From contig CM061139.1 in assembly GCA_030789695.1 (NCBI GenBank), positions 6,897,878 through 6,961,877 on the forward strand: 64,000 bases of DNA. Direction: 5' to 3'. Source of the stretch: Scilla litardierei. Lineage: Eukaryota; Streptophyta; Magnoliopsida; Asparagales; Asparagaceae. Made by a program: the position numbers and the translations under genes. The notes below the pieces were generated by a model. That model ran no database searches and was not told the DNA's origin. It saw only the letters and a program-made list of their open reading frames with translations. This document shows positions 22,218 through 35,119 of the stretch, in pieces (the stretch's first letter is position 1; every line of letters starts with the position of its first letter).

Positions 22218-23572
22218 TGTTGGGATTTCATAATCCCATGTTCTCTTTCCTATTCTATTCCATATGATTTTGATGTGACAACTATTATTATTGCTACTCA
22301 CTCTATCTATGCAGATATGCAGATTCCTAATATATCCACGCTTGGACAATAATCACTTGATAAGGAATCCCTGCACAAAGGCATTTCAAATACTCACATG
22401 AAGCTCAACATACATATCTACGGAAATCTACGGACTGATGTATTTTTTATATTTATAGATTTCAGAGCCTTGAATATGAAATCCATCTAAGTCCTAGGTT
22501 CCTAATAACATATCCTACCAACCCTTTTTCAGATAAGTCAAAATTCACGTTTTTCTGTCTTAGTCGACTAAGGCAAACATTAGTCGACTAAACATTTTTT
22601 CTTCGAATTTTGGCCTGAAAATTTCTGAGTAGTCTTCAGTCAACTTCAGAAAGTTACCGTTAAAATTTCAGTCAAAATTTCAAAGTTTGACTTTTAGTCG
22701 ACTAAGCTTTCTTTAGTCACTAATGAAATTTTGTGTCCGTTTTTTCTGAAACTTTCCAGACCGTTTCTGAACGGTAGGAAACTCCTTTTCCCCCCATTTT
22801 TCCTCAGAATAACTGTCCAAAAATACTATAAATAAGTGGGCATACCCTCTCTTTTCTTCACACAACTTTCTTCTCTCTTTCTTCCTAGAATTGTTGATTC
22901 TAAGCAATCTTGCCTTAGTTGCTCTTTTCTCATTTGTAAGAAGAAATCCATAGATTTCTCTCTTCTTATGAGAACGGAAGAACTTCAAGATTCTTAATCA
23001 TAGATCTTTTGGAAATTGAAGTTTTCTTCCTTGAAGCAATTTTGATCTTTTCAACATCATTTTAGAAAGTTGTTTGTGTTCATAATTGTAAGAAGATATC
23101 GATTGATCTCTCTCTTCTTTTATGAACCAGAGAACTTCAAGTATTGTTCTTCATAACATATCCTTTATATCTGGAAGTTCATCTTCTAACACCATCCTTG
23201 AATTTCATTCTAAATTCATAACAAGGCTATAGGTGTTTTTCTATTTCTTATTTAACAGGTTTTTGAATCTCTTTTGAGATTGTACAAAGTTTGGGACACG
23301 GGGAGTGTCGCCATTTTTGTAAGTTTGCGCTTGCAGGGCAAGTGGTTATAGTGGATTGAAAATCTCTACGGGGTAGAGGACTGGAGTAGGATCACAAGGA
23401 TCCGAACCAGGATAAATCTCTGTGTTTGCGATTGATTTAATTTTCTGTACTTGTCAATTTATTTTCATTGCCATCTTTGCAAATATTACTAACATCTTAT
23501 TTGCAACATTTTTTATTATATACACTATTCACCCCCCCTCTAGTGTATTGATCCTTACAGGCTAGAATTTCA
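22218..23572 (+). repeat. S2 5' LTR
   Basis: TGTTGGGATTTC to GAATTTCA. Three intact TTAGTCGACTAA palindromes (22560, 22580, 22694) and a decayed fourth lie upstream of the TATA box at 22827-22836. Confidence 0.93.
22827..22836 (+). promoter_or_regulatory. TATA box, S2 5' LTR
   Basis: TATAAATAAG, 120-270 bases after the palindrome cluster. The 3' LTR copy is at 31831-31840. Confidence 0.75.
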
Positions 23573-23574
23573 TT

Positions 23575-23586
23575 TGGTATCAGAGC
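23575..23586 (+). other. S2 primer-binding site (initiator Met tRNA)
   Basis: TGGTATCAGAGC, 2 nt after the LTR. Confidence 0.92.
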
Positions 23587-23595
23587 AAGGCTAAG

Positions 23596-25356
23596 ATGGC
23601 AGCAAGTTCCTCAACATCAAACATGAACGACGTTTCACACAACTACAATCAGCATCCTGAAGGTCACTCTCAAACTCGTCCTCCTCTATTTGATGGTTCA
23701 AATTACTCATATTGGAAAATACGAATGGAGATTCATCTCCAAAGTATGAATTATGATATTTGGGACATCGTAGAGACATGATACACAAAGCCAGAAACAC
23801 CTGTTGCTGATTGGACCACCAACGACAAAACTGCAAAGACCAACAACTCAAAGGCCATGAATGCTTTATTCTGTGCCATGGATAAACATGAGTTTAATCG
23901 AGTATCTCAGGCCAAAAGTGCTAAAGAGATTTGGCATATACTCGAGGTAACTCATGAAGGAACCAATAAAGTGAAGGAAACCAAGATTGCATCTTTGGTT
24001 CATAAGTATGAGTTGTTCAAGATGCAAGACAAAGAGACAATTGGAGAAATAAACACCAGGTTCACTAACATTATTAATTCTCTTAATGCTCTTGGAAAAG
24101 TTTATTCTTCTCTTGATCAGGTACGCAAGATTCTCAAGGTACTCTCTCCAGAATGGCGTCCAAAGACCACTGCTATTGAGGAAGCCAATGATCTTTCCAC
24201 ATTAACAGTGGAAGATCTTATTGGTAACCTAATGGCTCATGAAGTCACACTACAAGATGAGAAAGAAGAATCAAATCAGAAGAAGAAAGTACTTGCCTTC
24301 AACGCAACATCAGATAATGAAGATTCAGATGATGACATGGCATTCCTTGCAAAGAACTTCAGAAAGTTCTTTCAAAAAGGTAAGTATAATAATACGTTTA
24401 AAAATACTGATTCTTCTCTTTGCTTTAATTGTAATAAGCCAGGACATATGAAGAAAGATTGTCCACTTCTCAAAGCAAAGTTCAAAACTTCCAACAACGA
24501 TCAATCCAGAAGAGAAAGGAGGTTTGATAAGATGAAGAAAGCATTTGCAGCAACTTGGGATGAATCTTCAGATGAAGAAGATGACAATAATGAAAATGCT
24601 AATATGTGTTTTATGGCATAAGATGAAGAAGAAGAGGTAAGTTCCTTTAATAATGAAGAATTATTAGAAGCATTAAAAGATCTTTATTCTCGTTTCAAAA
24701 AGTTGAATAATCAACATAAATCTTTGAAACAGAATAATGATAATCTCCTTATTAAATATCATGAATTATCTTCTTCTAAGAACACTACACCAAATTCCAT
24801 ACATATTGAGAATACATCTTCTCAAGTTTTGGATCTTAGTAAAGAGAATGAAATTCTCAAAACTAAGAATGTTGAATTGCATACACAAATATCCGAAATG
24901 GATAAAAATATTTCATCACTAAAGATGAAATACGATAAGATGTCTTCCAATGTGGATAAATTTAACAAAGGAAAGACTAATCTCGATGATTTGCTTAGAA
25001 TTCAATATCCAGCAAATCATAGACAAGGATTGGGATATTCTAATAAGGATACACCCAATACTTATAACTCTTCTTCCTCCTGTGGAAAAACAACTTTTGT
25101 TAAACCACAAAAGAAGAATCACGCATTCATTTACACGAAGAAAGTAAACACTTCTACTTCTTCTACACAAAGAAATATTACTAATATTTCAAAAACAATT
25201 CCTAGGAAACCTACTACAATTAGTATATGGGTTCCTATGGATTCTTGTTTAAAAGATAGGAATAATTATATTTCTACTTACATGCATTCTATTGTTCATT
25301 CCAATGATTATATTAGAAAGCCAAATTCCACTTGGGTTTGGCTTCCAAAGATCTAA
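23596..25356 (+). pseudogene. S2 gag
   Basis: Starts M-A-A-S-S-S-T and has R-P-P-L-F-D-G-S-N-Y-S-Y-W-K near residue 31. In-frame stops lie at 23779 (TGA) and 24619 (TAA). The zinc knuckle C-F-N-C-N-K-P-G-H-M-K-K-D-C is at 24421-24462. A long coiled-coil stretch (about 24640-24985) follows. The final W-V-W-L-P-K-I then stop is shared in form with S1 gag, so this is probably the true gag end. Protease starts 52 nt later in another frame. Confidence 0.88.
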
Positions 25357-25408
25357 TCTCATGGACCCTCATACAAAGGGTACCAATGCTTAATGTTTTA
25401 TCTTTCAG

Positions 25409-28400
25409 GTACCTAAAAAGGAAAGATGGATTTTGGACAGTGGATGTTCAAAACATATGACGTGAAATATCAACTTGCTTTCTAACATTATATATAAAGA
25501 TGGAGGCACCGTTACCTTTGGTGACAACAAAAAGGGCAAAATCATAGGCACTGGAACAGTTGGTAATGCAAATCAGCCTATCATTGAGAATGTTCACCTG
25601 GTTGACGGTTTGAAACACAACTTACTTTCCATTAGTCAATTATGCGATAAAAATTACAAAGTAGTTTTTGAACAAAATGATTGCATCATTTACAATTCTG
25701 ATATGTCATTCGTTTTATTCCGTGGTAAGCGTAAGAATAACATTTATATCTTATGCATGTCTATTACTACTGTTTAATGATTACTTCTGATGAAACATTA
25801 CTTTGGCAACGTTTTGGACACACAAATTTCAAAAATCTTGCACATATTTCAAAACACAATTTAGTAAATGGAATGCCAAATATTTCTTTCAAACACAAAT
25901 ATTTTTGTGATGCTTGTCAACAAGGAAAAATGCATAAATCTTCTTTTAAATCAAAGGGTATTATCTCAACAAAGAGACCATTAGAACTTCTACACTTAGA
26001 TTTGTTTGGTCCTTCAAGAGTAGCCTCTTTGAATAGAAGTAGATATGCATTTGTCATTGTTGATGATTATTCTAGATATACTTGGGTTATATTCTTACAA
26101 AATAAGAATGATGCTTTTGAAGAATTTTCAATATTTTGTAAAAAGATACAAAAAATCAAATCCTCTAACATTGTCACTATTCGTAGTGATCATGGGGGAG
26201 AATTTGAAAATGATTCTTTTACCAAGTTTTGTAATGAAAATGGCATTACACACAATTTTTCTTTTCCTCGTACCCCTCAACAAAAGGGAGTAGTTGAAAG
26301 GAAAAATAGAACTTTACAAGAATGTGCTAGAACAATGCTTTGTGACAGTAATCTACCAAAATATTTTGGGCAGAAGCTGTTGCAACTGCTTGTTACATTA
26401 TGAATAAAGTTCTTATAAGGCCATTGCTTAATAAAACGTGTTTTGAATTATTCTTTGATCGCATTCCTCGTGTATCGTATTTTAAAGTGTTTGGATGTAA
26501 ATGTTTCATTCTAAATACTAAAGATGCTCTTGATAAATTTGATTCAAAATCTGATGAAGGTATTTTTGTTGGGTACTCAACACGTAGCAAAGCCTACAGA
26601 GTATTTAACAAAAGAACTTCAACAGTTGAAGAATCATTACATGTCACATTTGATGAAAATCCTTCATCTAATTCTCCCATCATCATTGATGATGAAGAGA
26701 ACATATTACCTTTATCTAATTCTTTAGATAATATTAATCTTGATGAAATTGATGCTACTAAACCCTCTGTTGAGTCTGTTTCAGATAATGCAGATCTTCC
26801 TAAGGCATTTGCACAAGTTCCAAACCATCCATCAGAATTGATCATTGGAGATATTACAGATGGAGTAAGAACTCGACGTCAAATAGAACAAATGGCACAT
26901 TGTGCTTTCATCTCATCCATTGAACCAAAGAACATCAATGAAGCATGCAAAGACAGTTCTTGGATCATTGCTATGCAGGAAGAACTCAATCAATTTCAGA
27001 GAAATGATGTTTGGGAATTAGTTCCCAGACCAACAGATCATTCAATTATTGGTACCAAGTGGGTATTCAAAAATAAATTGGATGAATCTGGTCAGGTAAT
27101 TAGAAACAAGGCACGATTGGTTGCACAAGGTTATAATCAAGAAGAAGGTATTGATTATGATGAAACCTATGCACCAGTTGCTCGTCTTGAATCTATTAGG
27201 ATGATTTTATCATTTGCATGTTTTAAAGATTTTAAACTATTTCAAATGGATGTCAAAAGTGCTTTTTTAAATGGTTTTCTTAAGGAGGAAGTTTATGTTG
27301 AACAACCTCCTGGTTGTATTCATGAAAATTTAGAAAATCATGTTTTTAAATTGAAGAAAGCTTTATATGGTCTTAAACAAGCACCTCGTGCTTGGTATGA
27401 AAGACTTAAAAGTTATCTTTTAAATTCTGGTTATTCTATTGGTAAAATTGATTCAACTTTGTTTATTAAAAATATAAAATCTGACATCATTATTATTCAA
27501 ATATATGTTGACGATATTATATTCGGTTCTACTAATGAAACTCTTTGTTTAGAATTTTCTAAGATTATGCAGAAGGAATTTGAAATGAGTCATATGGGCG
27601 AACTCAACTACTTCCTTGGACTTCAAATCAAACAAATGAAGGAAGGTATCTTCATCCATCAATCAAAGTATTCCAAAGAACTCATCAAGCGTTTTGGTTT
27701 AGAGACTTCTGCTGATAAACATACTCCAATGAGTACATCTACATTACTAGACAAAGATTTAAATGGTAAGAGTGTTGATTAACGTCTTTATAGAGGTATG
27801 ATTGGCTCTTTACTTTATCTAACTGCTAGTAGACCAAATATTATGTTTTCAGTATGCTTGTGTGCACGTTTTCAGGCAGATCCTAAGATATCACATCTTA
27901 CTGCCGTAAAACGAATTATTAGATATGTTAAACACATGTCTGATTATGGTTTATTTTATCCTAAATCAAGCACATTTGATTTATTATCTTATAGTGACGC
28001 AGATTTTGCTGGTTGCAAATCAGACCGAAAAAGTACCAGTGGTACATGTCATTTTCTTGGACATGCTTTGGTCTCATGGTTTAGCAAAAAGCAAAATTCT
28101 ATTTCATTATCTACCACAGAGGCAGAATATATTGCCGCTGGGTTAGCATGTGCACAAATTTTATGGATGAAACAAACTATCTCAGATTATAGTATTGAGT
28201 GTTCCACATGTCCTATAATGTGTGATAACACTAGTGCAATTAATTTGTCTAAGAATCCAGTTCATCATTCACGCACTAAGCATATAGATGTTCGTCATCA
28301 CTTTTTAGATGATCATGTATAAAAAGGGGATATTGTTTTGAAGTTCATTTCCACTAAACATCAGATTGCCGATATCTTAACTAAGCCTTTGAAAGAGGAA

Positions 28401-28460
28401 TCTTTCATTAAACTTAGAAGAGATTTGGGCATTATCAGTGAATCTGAATTTGTCATATGA
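25409..28460 (+). pseudogene. S2 pol (PR-IN-RT-RNase H)
   Basis: Protease reads W-I-L-D-S-G-C-S-K-H-M-T, then a TGA (about 25463). A frameshift near 25760 leads into the integrase zinc segment (H...H...C-D-A-C-Q-Q-G-K) and the catalytic D in H-L-D-L-F-G-P, D in R-S-D-H-G-G-E and E in V-V-E-R-K-N-R-T. A 1-nt shift near 26370 enters the RT frame ([14 protein letters not shown] about 27504). RNase H carries Y-S-D-A-D-F-A-G and T-E-A-E-Y-I. Stops lie at 27780 (fits CAA to TAA) and 28320; the last stop is at 28458. PR-IN-RT-RH order is copia. Confidence 0.9.
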
Positions 28461-29374
28461 TATTTTCAATTTTTTGTGAATTTCTAGAATTTTCTGATAA
28501 TTTTTTGATAATATTTTTTCTTAGTCGACTAAAGTCTTGTTTAATCGACTAATAGATCTGTTTTCTTTTATAAGCCGTTTTGTTTTTCCTATTCGGGTTA
28601 TGTCCTTTTTTTACAAACAACACTCTGTTTGGGATCCGTTCCTATTATTAGGAATATTCAAATCACTTTCAACCTCCACCTTTTCATTCGTTTGTCCTAT
28701 CCCATAATATTTTATTACACAAAAATCTTAAATATTTTTTTTAATCTTAAATATTTTTCCCACTAACTTGGTTCCCGCGCCCTGACATGGGTTGTTGAAT
28801 TTCTTTGACCTCTTGCGTCGGCTATTTAATGTACCTTGGTACCACCATTTTTTATCTTGGGAACTCACATTCTTATTTATTTTTATAATTATGTTTACTT
28901 TGGAAAATGGCATTCACCAACCTCTTATTCAATGCATTGACCAATTGTTTACAAGTCTTAAAGATCTTTTCACCTACTGCCGTCCTTTCCCATCTCATTT
29001 GTACCTTTTCAAATTTTTTAAATTATTATTTATTCTTTTAAATCAAAATCCGAACGGTTGCGCGTTAGATTTTTTTTCGGTTGCCTTAATCGACTAACCA
29101 ATCTCTTAGCCTACTAACTCGGTTTTTTAAACCGTTTCCGATCTAACTTCCGTCTTTTCGCGTTTTAGTTTCTTCTTCCTCCCGCCTCTTCACATATTTT
29201 TGAAAACTTTTCAGTTCTATCTCACCCATTCAGTTTCTCAAACTGCTCACGAACTGATCATGGCACCCATTCACTTGGATAACTACTCCCACTATTTCCT
29301 ATTTATTTTCGGAAATTACTCTTCATTTCTTTTATCCCAAACTGAACCCTCTCTTCATCCTCATCTTCTTCTCC
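28461..29374 (+). other. S2 spacer between RNase H and third ORF
   Basis: AT-rich, with no supported gene. It holds further TTAGTCGACTAA-type sites (28521-28532 exact; 28541-28552 and about 29085-29096 with one change), so the motif is not confined to the LTR. Short accidental ORFs are ignored. Confidence 0.6.
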
Positions 29375-30610
29375 GATGGCTCTCCCTCAATTTATGCCGC
29401 AGCCGAAAATCGTTTCAACGCCTCCGTAAATGCCAAGTTCCATCCTGAGCGCTTCATCGATTACAATGCTCTTGCTTCCTTCAATATTCTCTCTATCCTA
29501 TCTGCAGCCGGCCTTGAGAAGATCTGGGCACTCGGGAACAAGGAACCCTACTACCCCCTTCTCGTCCGCGAATTCTACGCCAATCTCGAGCCATGCGTGG
29601 TTGGTCGTGATACTCACATTCTCTCCCGTGTCAAGAACCTCCCAATTTGTCTCACTCTTCGTCGGATCTGTGAGTTGATTGATCTTCCTCCCCATTTTTC
29701 AGGTTCTCTCAATTTTACAATGACCGATCCCCGTATCCTAGCAAAAATCGCAACCCCTTGGGTCCATAAACTTTCTGCTGTTCATTTCCACCCCCCTGCA
29801 CGCATCATTCTAAAGGTTATCGTCTCCAATCTTATGCCGAAAGGCAGCTCCTTTAACTATCTTTCAAACGAATTGGAGCATTGCCTTTATGCGGTGATGG
29901 GCGGGTTACCTATTAACTGGGGTTTCGTGATTTTGCAATCTCTTCTTCGGCCAGTTCAATCTCATATCTATCATCCTTCCTTTATAACCTTGGTCCTCAA
30001 GATGTTTTGTGTCCCTCTCGACGACGAAATTGCTGTATCCAATCCTTATAATATCAACATCATCACTTTGCACAATATGCATTTGGATCTTCCGGACCCT
30101 GAGGAATCCGATGCGGCCAATAGTGATGATGATGACGCCGATGAAGATCCTAAAGAAGACCCAGTAGAAGACCCCACTTCAGTTGATCCTGACTATACTC
30201 CGACCCAAACCACTTTCGGCCCCTCTTCCTCTACGCCGGGTTCATCTCGTGGTTTCCGTCGTTTTGTTAAGAAACAATGTGTCCATAAGTGTTTTCCAGA
30301 GTGCCGCACCAATCCTAGATCATGTCCCCTAAAGACCCCACGGACATCCTCTACTCCTCGCCAAACTACCCAGTCTACTCTCCACGGTCTTCACGAGGAT
30401 GTTCGCTCTCTTCGCGATATAGTCACTACCGGGTTTAGGGACTTTCGGTCTGCCTTAACTGAACAAGCTCATGTGCTCGACCAAGTTCAACTCAACCAGA
30501 GCAAGCTTGTTTCTGCACTTGAGGCTTTGAATGTGGTTGCTCCAGAGGAAACACCCCGTCGTAAATCGCGTCGCAATTCTCAGGACTATGATTCTCCTTC
30601 CGGACGTTAG
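29375..30610 (+). pseudogene. S2 third ORF (Sirevirus ORF3 / envelope-like position)
   Basis: The open frame begins about D-G-S-P-S-I-Y and is clear from F-H-P-E-R-F (29436). It contains L-E-K-I-W-A-L-G, Y-Y-P-L-L-V-R-E-F-Y-A-N-L and H-I-L-S-R-V, resembling the plant transposon-protein domain found in Sirevirus third ORFs. An acidic D/E tract (~30108-30170) and a C-terminal coiled-coil-like segment (~30370-30530, L-H-E-D-V-R-S-L-R-D-I) follow. No ATG is found in frame at the start, so the 5' end is broken or frame-shifted. A typical membrane-anchor pattern is not evident; whether this is an envelope is unknown. Confidence 0.7.
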
Positions 30611-31220
30611 ACCTTGCCGTTTGTTGTGGTTGCTGTTTGTTAGTCATCGGTGTTTGCTGTTTTGGTATTTTGTTTTTGGGTTGTAGGCCTTCGGGCTTTT
30701 GGTGATAGGCATTGGCAACACTCTGTGTGATGGTTCTCAGTCGTAGTTGTTTTTAGGCCATAGGGCCTTAGTACTAGATATGTGGGACAGTCTCCTTGCT
30801 TGTATGGTTACTATCTCGTTTTGTTCAGTAAAATCTGTTTGGTTCTGTTTTGTGCTAACTTTGTCCCATTATATGTTCTGTTCTGTGTTATTATTTCTCT
30901 TAGTCGACTAACAAGTTCTCTAATCGACTAGCATATTTTTTACCCCATCTTTTTGTCAATGACAAAGGGGGAGAATATTTAGGCAATTTTTAAGTGGGAG
31001 CATACATATTTGTCATCATAACCTAAGTTCGTAAACTAAGTTTATAGAATTGAATATGACACCAATTCTATGACACTTGATTTTTTTATGACATATGATA
31101 TGATATATACATGTGGTCATCATATAACTGAGTCTCACATATGATATGATATCTGCATATAACTGAGTATGACACTTCATTTTTTTTATAAATATTTGTC
31201 ATCATCAAAAAGGGGGAGAA
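30611..31220 (+). other. S2 3' untranslated region with polypurine tracts
   Basis: No gene. The main tract AAAAGGGGGAGAA is at 31208-31220, touching the LTR; an upstream tract CAAAGGGGGAGAA is at about 30962-30974. Multiple tracts are a Sirevirus trait. A TTAGTCGACTAA is at 30900-30911. Confidence 0.8.
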
Positions 31221-32579
31221 TGTTGGGATTTCATAATCCCATGTTCTCTTTCCTATTCTATTCCATATGATTTTGATGTGACAACTATTATTATTGCTAC
31301 TCACTCTATCTATGCAGATATGCAGATTCCTAATATATCCACACTTGGACAATAATCACTTGATAAGGAATCCCTGCACAAAGGCATTTCAAATACTCAC
31401 ATGAAGCTCAACATACATATCTACGGAAATCTACGGACTGATGTATGTTTTATATTTATAGATTTCAGAGCCTTGAATATGAAATCCATCTAAGTCCTAG
31501 GTTCCTAATAACATATCCTACCAACCCTTTTTCAGACAAGTCAAAATTCACGTTTTTCTGTCTTAGTCGACTAAGGCAAACATTAGTCGACTAAACATTT
31601 TTTCTTCGAATTTTGGCCTGAAAATTTCTGAGTAGTCTTCAGTCAACTTCAGAAAGTTACCGTTAAAATTTCAGTCAAAATTTCAAAGTTTGACTTTTAG
31701 TCGACTAAGCTTTCTTTAGTCGACTAATGAAATTTTGTGTCCGTTTTTTCTGAAACTTTCCAGACCGTTTCTGAACGGTAGGAAACTCCTTTTCCCTCCA
31801 TTTTTCCTCAGAATAACTGTCTAAAAATACTATAAATAAGTGGGCATACCCTCTCTTTTCTTCACACAACTTTCTTCTCTCTTTCTTCCTAGAATTGTTG
31901 ATTCTAAGCAATCTTGCCTTAGTTGCTCTTTTCTCATTTGTAAGAAGAAATCCATAGATTTCTCTCTTCTTATGAGAACGGAAGAACTTCAAGATTCTTA
32001 ATCATAGATCTTTTGGAAATTGAAGTTTTCTTCCTTGAAGCAATTTTGATCTTTTCAACATCATTTTAGAAAGTTGTTTGTGTTCATAATTGTAAGAAGA
32101 TATCGATTGATCTCTCCCTTCTTTTATGAACCAGAGAACTTCAAGTATTGTTCTTCATAACATATCCTTTATATCTGGAAGTTCATCTTCTAACACCATC
32201 CTTGAATTTCATTCTAAATTCATAACAAGGCTATAGGTGTTTTTCTATTTCTTATTTAACAGGTTTTTGAATCTCTTTTGAGATTGTACAAAGTTTGGGA
32301 CACGGGGAGTGTCGCCATTTTTGTAAGTTTGCGCTTGCGGGGCAAGTGGTTATAGTGGATTGAAAATCTCTACGGGATAGAGGACTGGAGTAGGATCACA
32401 AGGATCCGAACCAGGATAAATCTCTGTGTTTGCGATTGATTTAATTTTCCGTACTTGTCAATTTATTTTCATTGACATCTTTGCAAATATTACTAACATC
32501 TTATTTGCAACATTTTTTATTATATACACTATTCACCCCCCCCCCTCTAGTGTATTGATCCTTACAGGCTAGAATTTCA
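31221..32579 (+). repeat. S2 3' LTR
   Basis: 1359 bp copy of 22218-23572. All four TTAGTCGACTAA palindromes are intact (31563, 31583, 31697, 31716), 104-279 bases before the TATA box at 31831. TSD ATGTT follows at 32580-32584. Confidence 0.93.
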
Positions 32580-34198
32580 ATGTTCACAAGGTTCACTGAT
32601 ACCGTGAACGCTTTGGAGGGACTCGGGAAGAAGATTTCCCAAGAGGATCGTGTTGAGAAGATCCTTGACTCTTTCACACCTCGTTGGGACTTAAAGGCCA
32701 ACAGAATTTTGGAGTCTTATGGCACGTCCAAATACACCATTGAGGAGTGCATTGGTAATCTCATGGCGTATGAAGTGAAGCTTCACCACAAGAAGGAGAT
32801 TCAACCATCAAAGCCCGAGAAGCTGGAGAAGCAAAAGGGGGTTGCATTCCATGCCAAGGAGGAGCCAATCAAGTGGAGGAGGAAATTCCATCGAGAAGCT
32901 CCTAATATAGAAGATGAGCAGGAAGATGCAAGTGGAGAAGAAATTGAGGAGCTTGCCGAGCAATTCAAAGCATTCCTCAAATGCAAGCAAGGTAAGTCTT
33001 TGTCAAAGTTTGTCTCCAATTCTAAAAAGGTTCCTACTTGTTACACTTGCAGTGGAAAAGGTCACTTGTCCAACGAATGCCCTTCCAAACCCAACAAAGA
33101 AGCTTACAAGGGTAAAGGGAAGAAGCATTGGAAAGGAAGGTCCAAGTCCAAAAATCACAAGGAGGGACTTGTCGGGACCTTTGATGATTCGAGTGAGGAC
33201 ACTTCGAGCAATGAAGAGGAGGATGCAAAGGACGATGCTCATGCATGCTTTGTAGCAATTAATGCTCCTACTCCTATCCCCTCTGGCTTGAATGAAGATG
33301 AGTTGGATGCATGGCTCGACTCTTACAACTCCTATGAGAGTCTTCATCAAGCTCTAGCAAGGATGATGATGATGTTGAGATCGAGGAAGAAAAGATCTCA
33401 CACGAGGAGCTCAAGAACAACTTCAACTTGGTCTCCGAAAATGCTAGTAAGTGCATCAACTCTTACATTAAATTAAAAGCAAAATATAAGATTGCTAAGA
33501 GTAGATTGCATGAACTAGATATTGCAAGTGTAATTCATGAAGAAAGGCATGTTTATGACACTTGTGAGAGAGACACACTTCTCTCTCAAGTTAAGGAATT
33601 GAGCCTTACAAATGAAAATCTTGTTGCTCAAAACCTTAGCTTAGGATCTCACATTCAACAACTTACGTTGAAATGTGAAGAGGAATCCCGTAAGCTCATA
33701 AGCTTTGTGTATTCTAGGGTTTCACTCCACGATTTGTTGAAAAAACAACATCCGGCAAATCATAGAGGAGGTTTGGGTTATATTCAAAATGTGGTACCCA
33801 AACCCACCTCTAATTCCTCTTATGGTGCAAATACAAGAAATATTGCTAAAGCGCCTGAGAAGAATCACCATGCTTTCTTGTACAACAATAGCATCAACAA
33901 GAAGTATGTAGATCACGAGGTAAGGAGGAAGAATGAAAAATCTTCATTTTTTGGTATGAAGCAAAATCCTCATTCTTTGCATGCCAAGAAATTCGTTTCT
34001 ACACCTAAGCATGCCATATCCACCCCTATTGCAAAGGCAAAACCCTTGCCTAGGAAATCCTTGAGATTATGGATTCCCACTAAGGTTAGTGTGCAAGAGA
34101 GGGATAGCTACATCAACTCTCTAGTTAGGGATGTGATCACCTCATGTGATTACATTAGGAAATCAAACTCCTCCTGGGTTTGGTTGCCTAATGTTTAG
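32580..34198 (+). pseudogene. S1 gag, C-terminal part
   Basis: Resumes as M-F-T-R-F-T-D-T-V-N. The zinc knuckle C-Y-T-C-S-G-K-G-H-L-S-N-E-C is at 33039-33080, preceded by an acidic segment. A 1-nt frameshift near 33355 (run of GATGAT) moves to a second frame with a coiled-coil-rich region (~33380-33700). It ends W-V-W-L-P-N-V then stop at 34196-34198, the same gag end as in S2. No pol follows. Confidence 0.85.
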
Positions 34199-35119
34199 GT
34201 TCCTTACACATATGCATATTGCATGTGTATTGTGCTTGTATGTTTATTTGTAGCATACTCATTGTTTGTGTGTGTTTCATGATTTTGAAAATATTTTCAA
34301 ACTTATTTTTCATGAAAATGGGGGCCTTTGGGTTTATTGACATGCATGCATTTTTGATCCATGTGTATGTCAATGGGGGAGTTAATATGTTATATGTTTA
34401 AAATATTTTAAGACATATTTTAACTCTCATTTCGGAGGTTATTTGAGATGATTATTTACATTTGGTTATTTTTGATCTCAAACCAAACCTCTTGTTTATT
34501 GCCAACATATTTCTTGTTATATTTGTTTTGGCAATATTCTGTGTGTATCTTTGAAGCTCGATTTTTCCATATCTATTGTTTTGATACACTTTAGGCCCAT
34601 GGCTCCAATATTGGTATTAGATCCTAGAAGTCAAAAGTTGACCATTTCTATGATCTAGGGGGAGCATGGGATAGTGAATTGATACCCACTAAAATTTTCA
34701 ATTTGGTATCATACATCTCTTTCTTTTCTTGCATATTGACACATCTTAGTGAAGATGACAAAGGAGGATATATTTGATGTCCACCTTTTTGATGATGTCA
34801 AGGGGGAGAGATATATGCATTATGTAAATATATATGGGGAGATATATTCATATGCATATGGGGAGAGATATATCTATGGGGGAGAGATTTATGGGATTAG
34901 ATAAACCATTCATGTTTGCATGATATTGTCTATTACAATTGGTTTATGTAATCCTTGCCTATTATATGTCGCCATGATCTTATTTGGTAGAATGAGTATT
35001 TACTATTGTGTAGCTCATTGTTTATTTGGTGCATATAAGTAGGGGGAGCTCATTAGTATTGTGCTTTAATTATTTGTATTTTACATAATGTGTGTCATCA
35101 TCAAAAAGGGGGAGATTAT
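34199..35119 (+). other. S1 tail with serial polypurine tracts
   Basis: No protein domain. GGGGGAG or GGGGAG tracts occur near 34372, 34655, 34799, 34836, 34859, 34877, 35042 and 35105, the last abutting the 3' LTR. Such internal tracts mark Sireviruses. Pol (about 5 kb in S2) is missing. Confidence 0.8.

Larger units (their letters stand above)
22218..32579 (+). mobile_element. Element S2: full-length Sirevirus-type copia with third ORF, inactivated
   Basis: LTRs of 1355 and 1359 bp differ at only about a dozen sites (over 99% identical), so S2 is the youngest element in the stack. It has the perfect TSD ATGTT. Order: LTR, Met primer-binding site, gag, protease, integrase, RT, RNase H, third ORF, polypurine tracts, LTR. 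Every coding block carries at least one stop or frameshift, so this copy cannot make its proteins despite the near-identical LTRs. It may have been copied in trans as an already damaged RNA. Confidence 0.93.
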
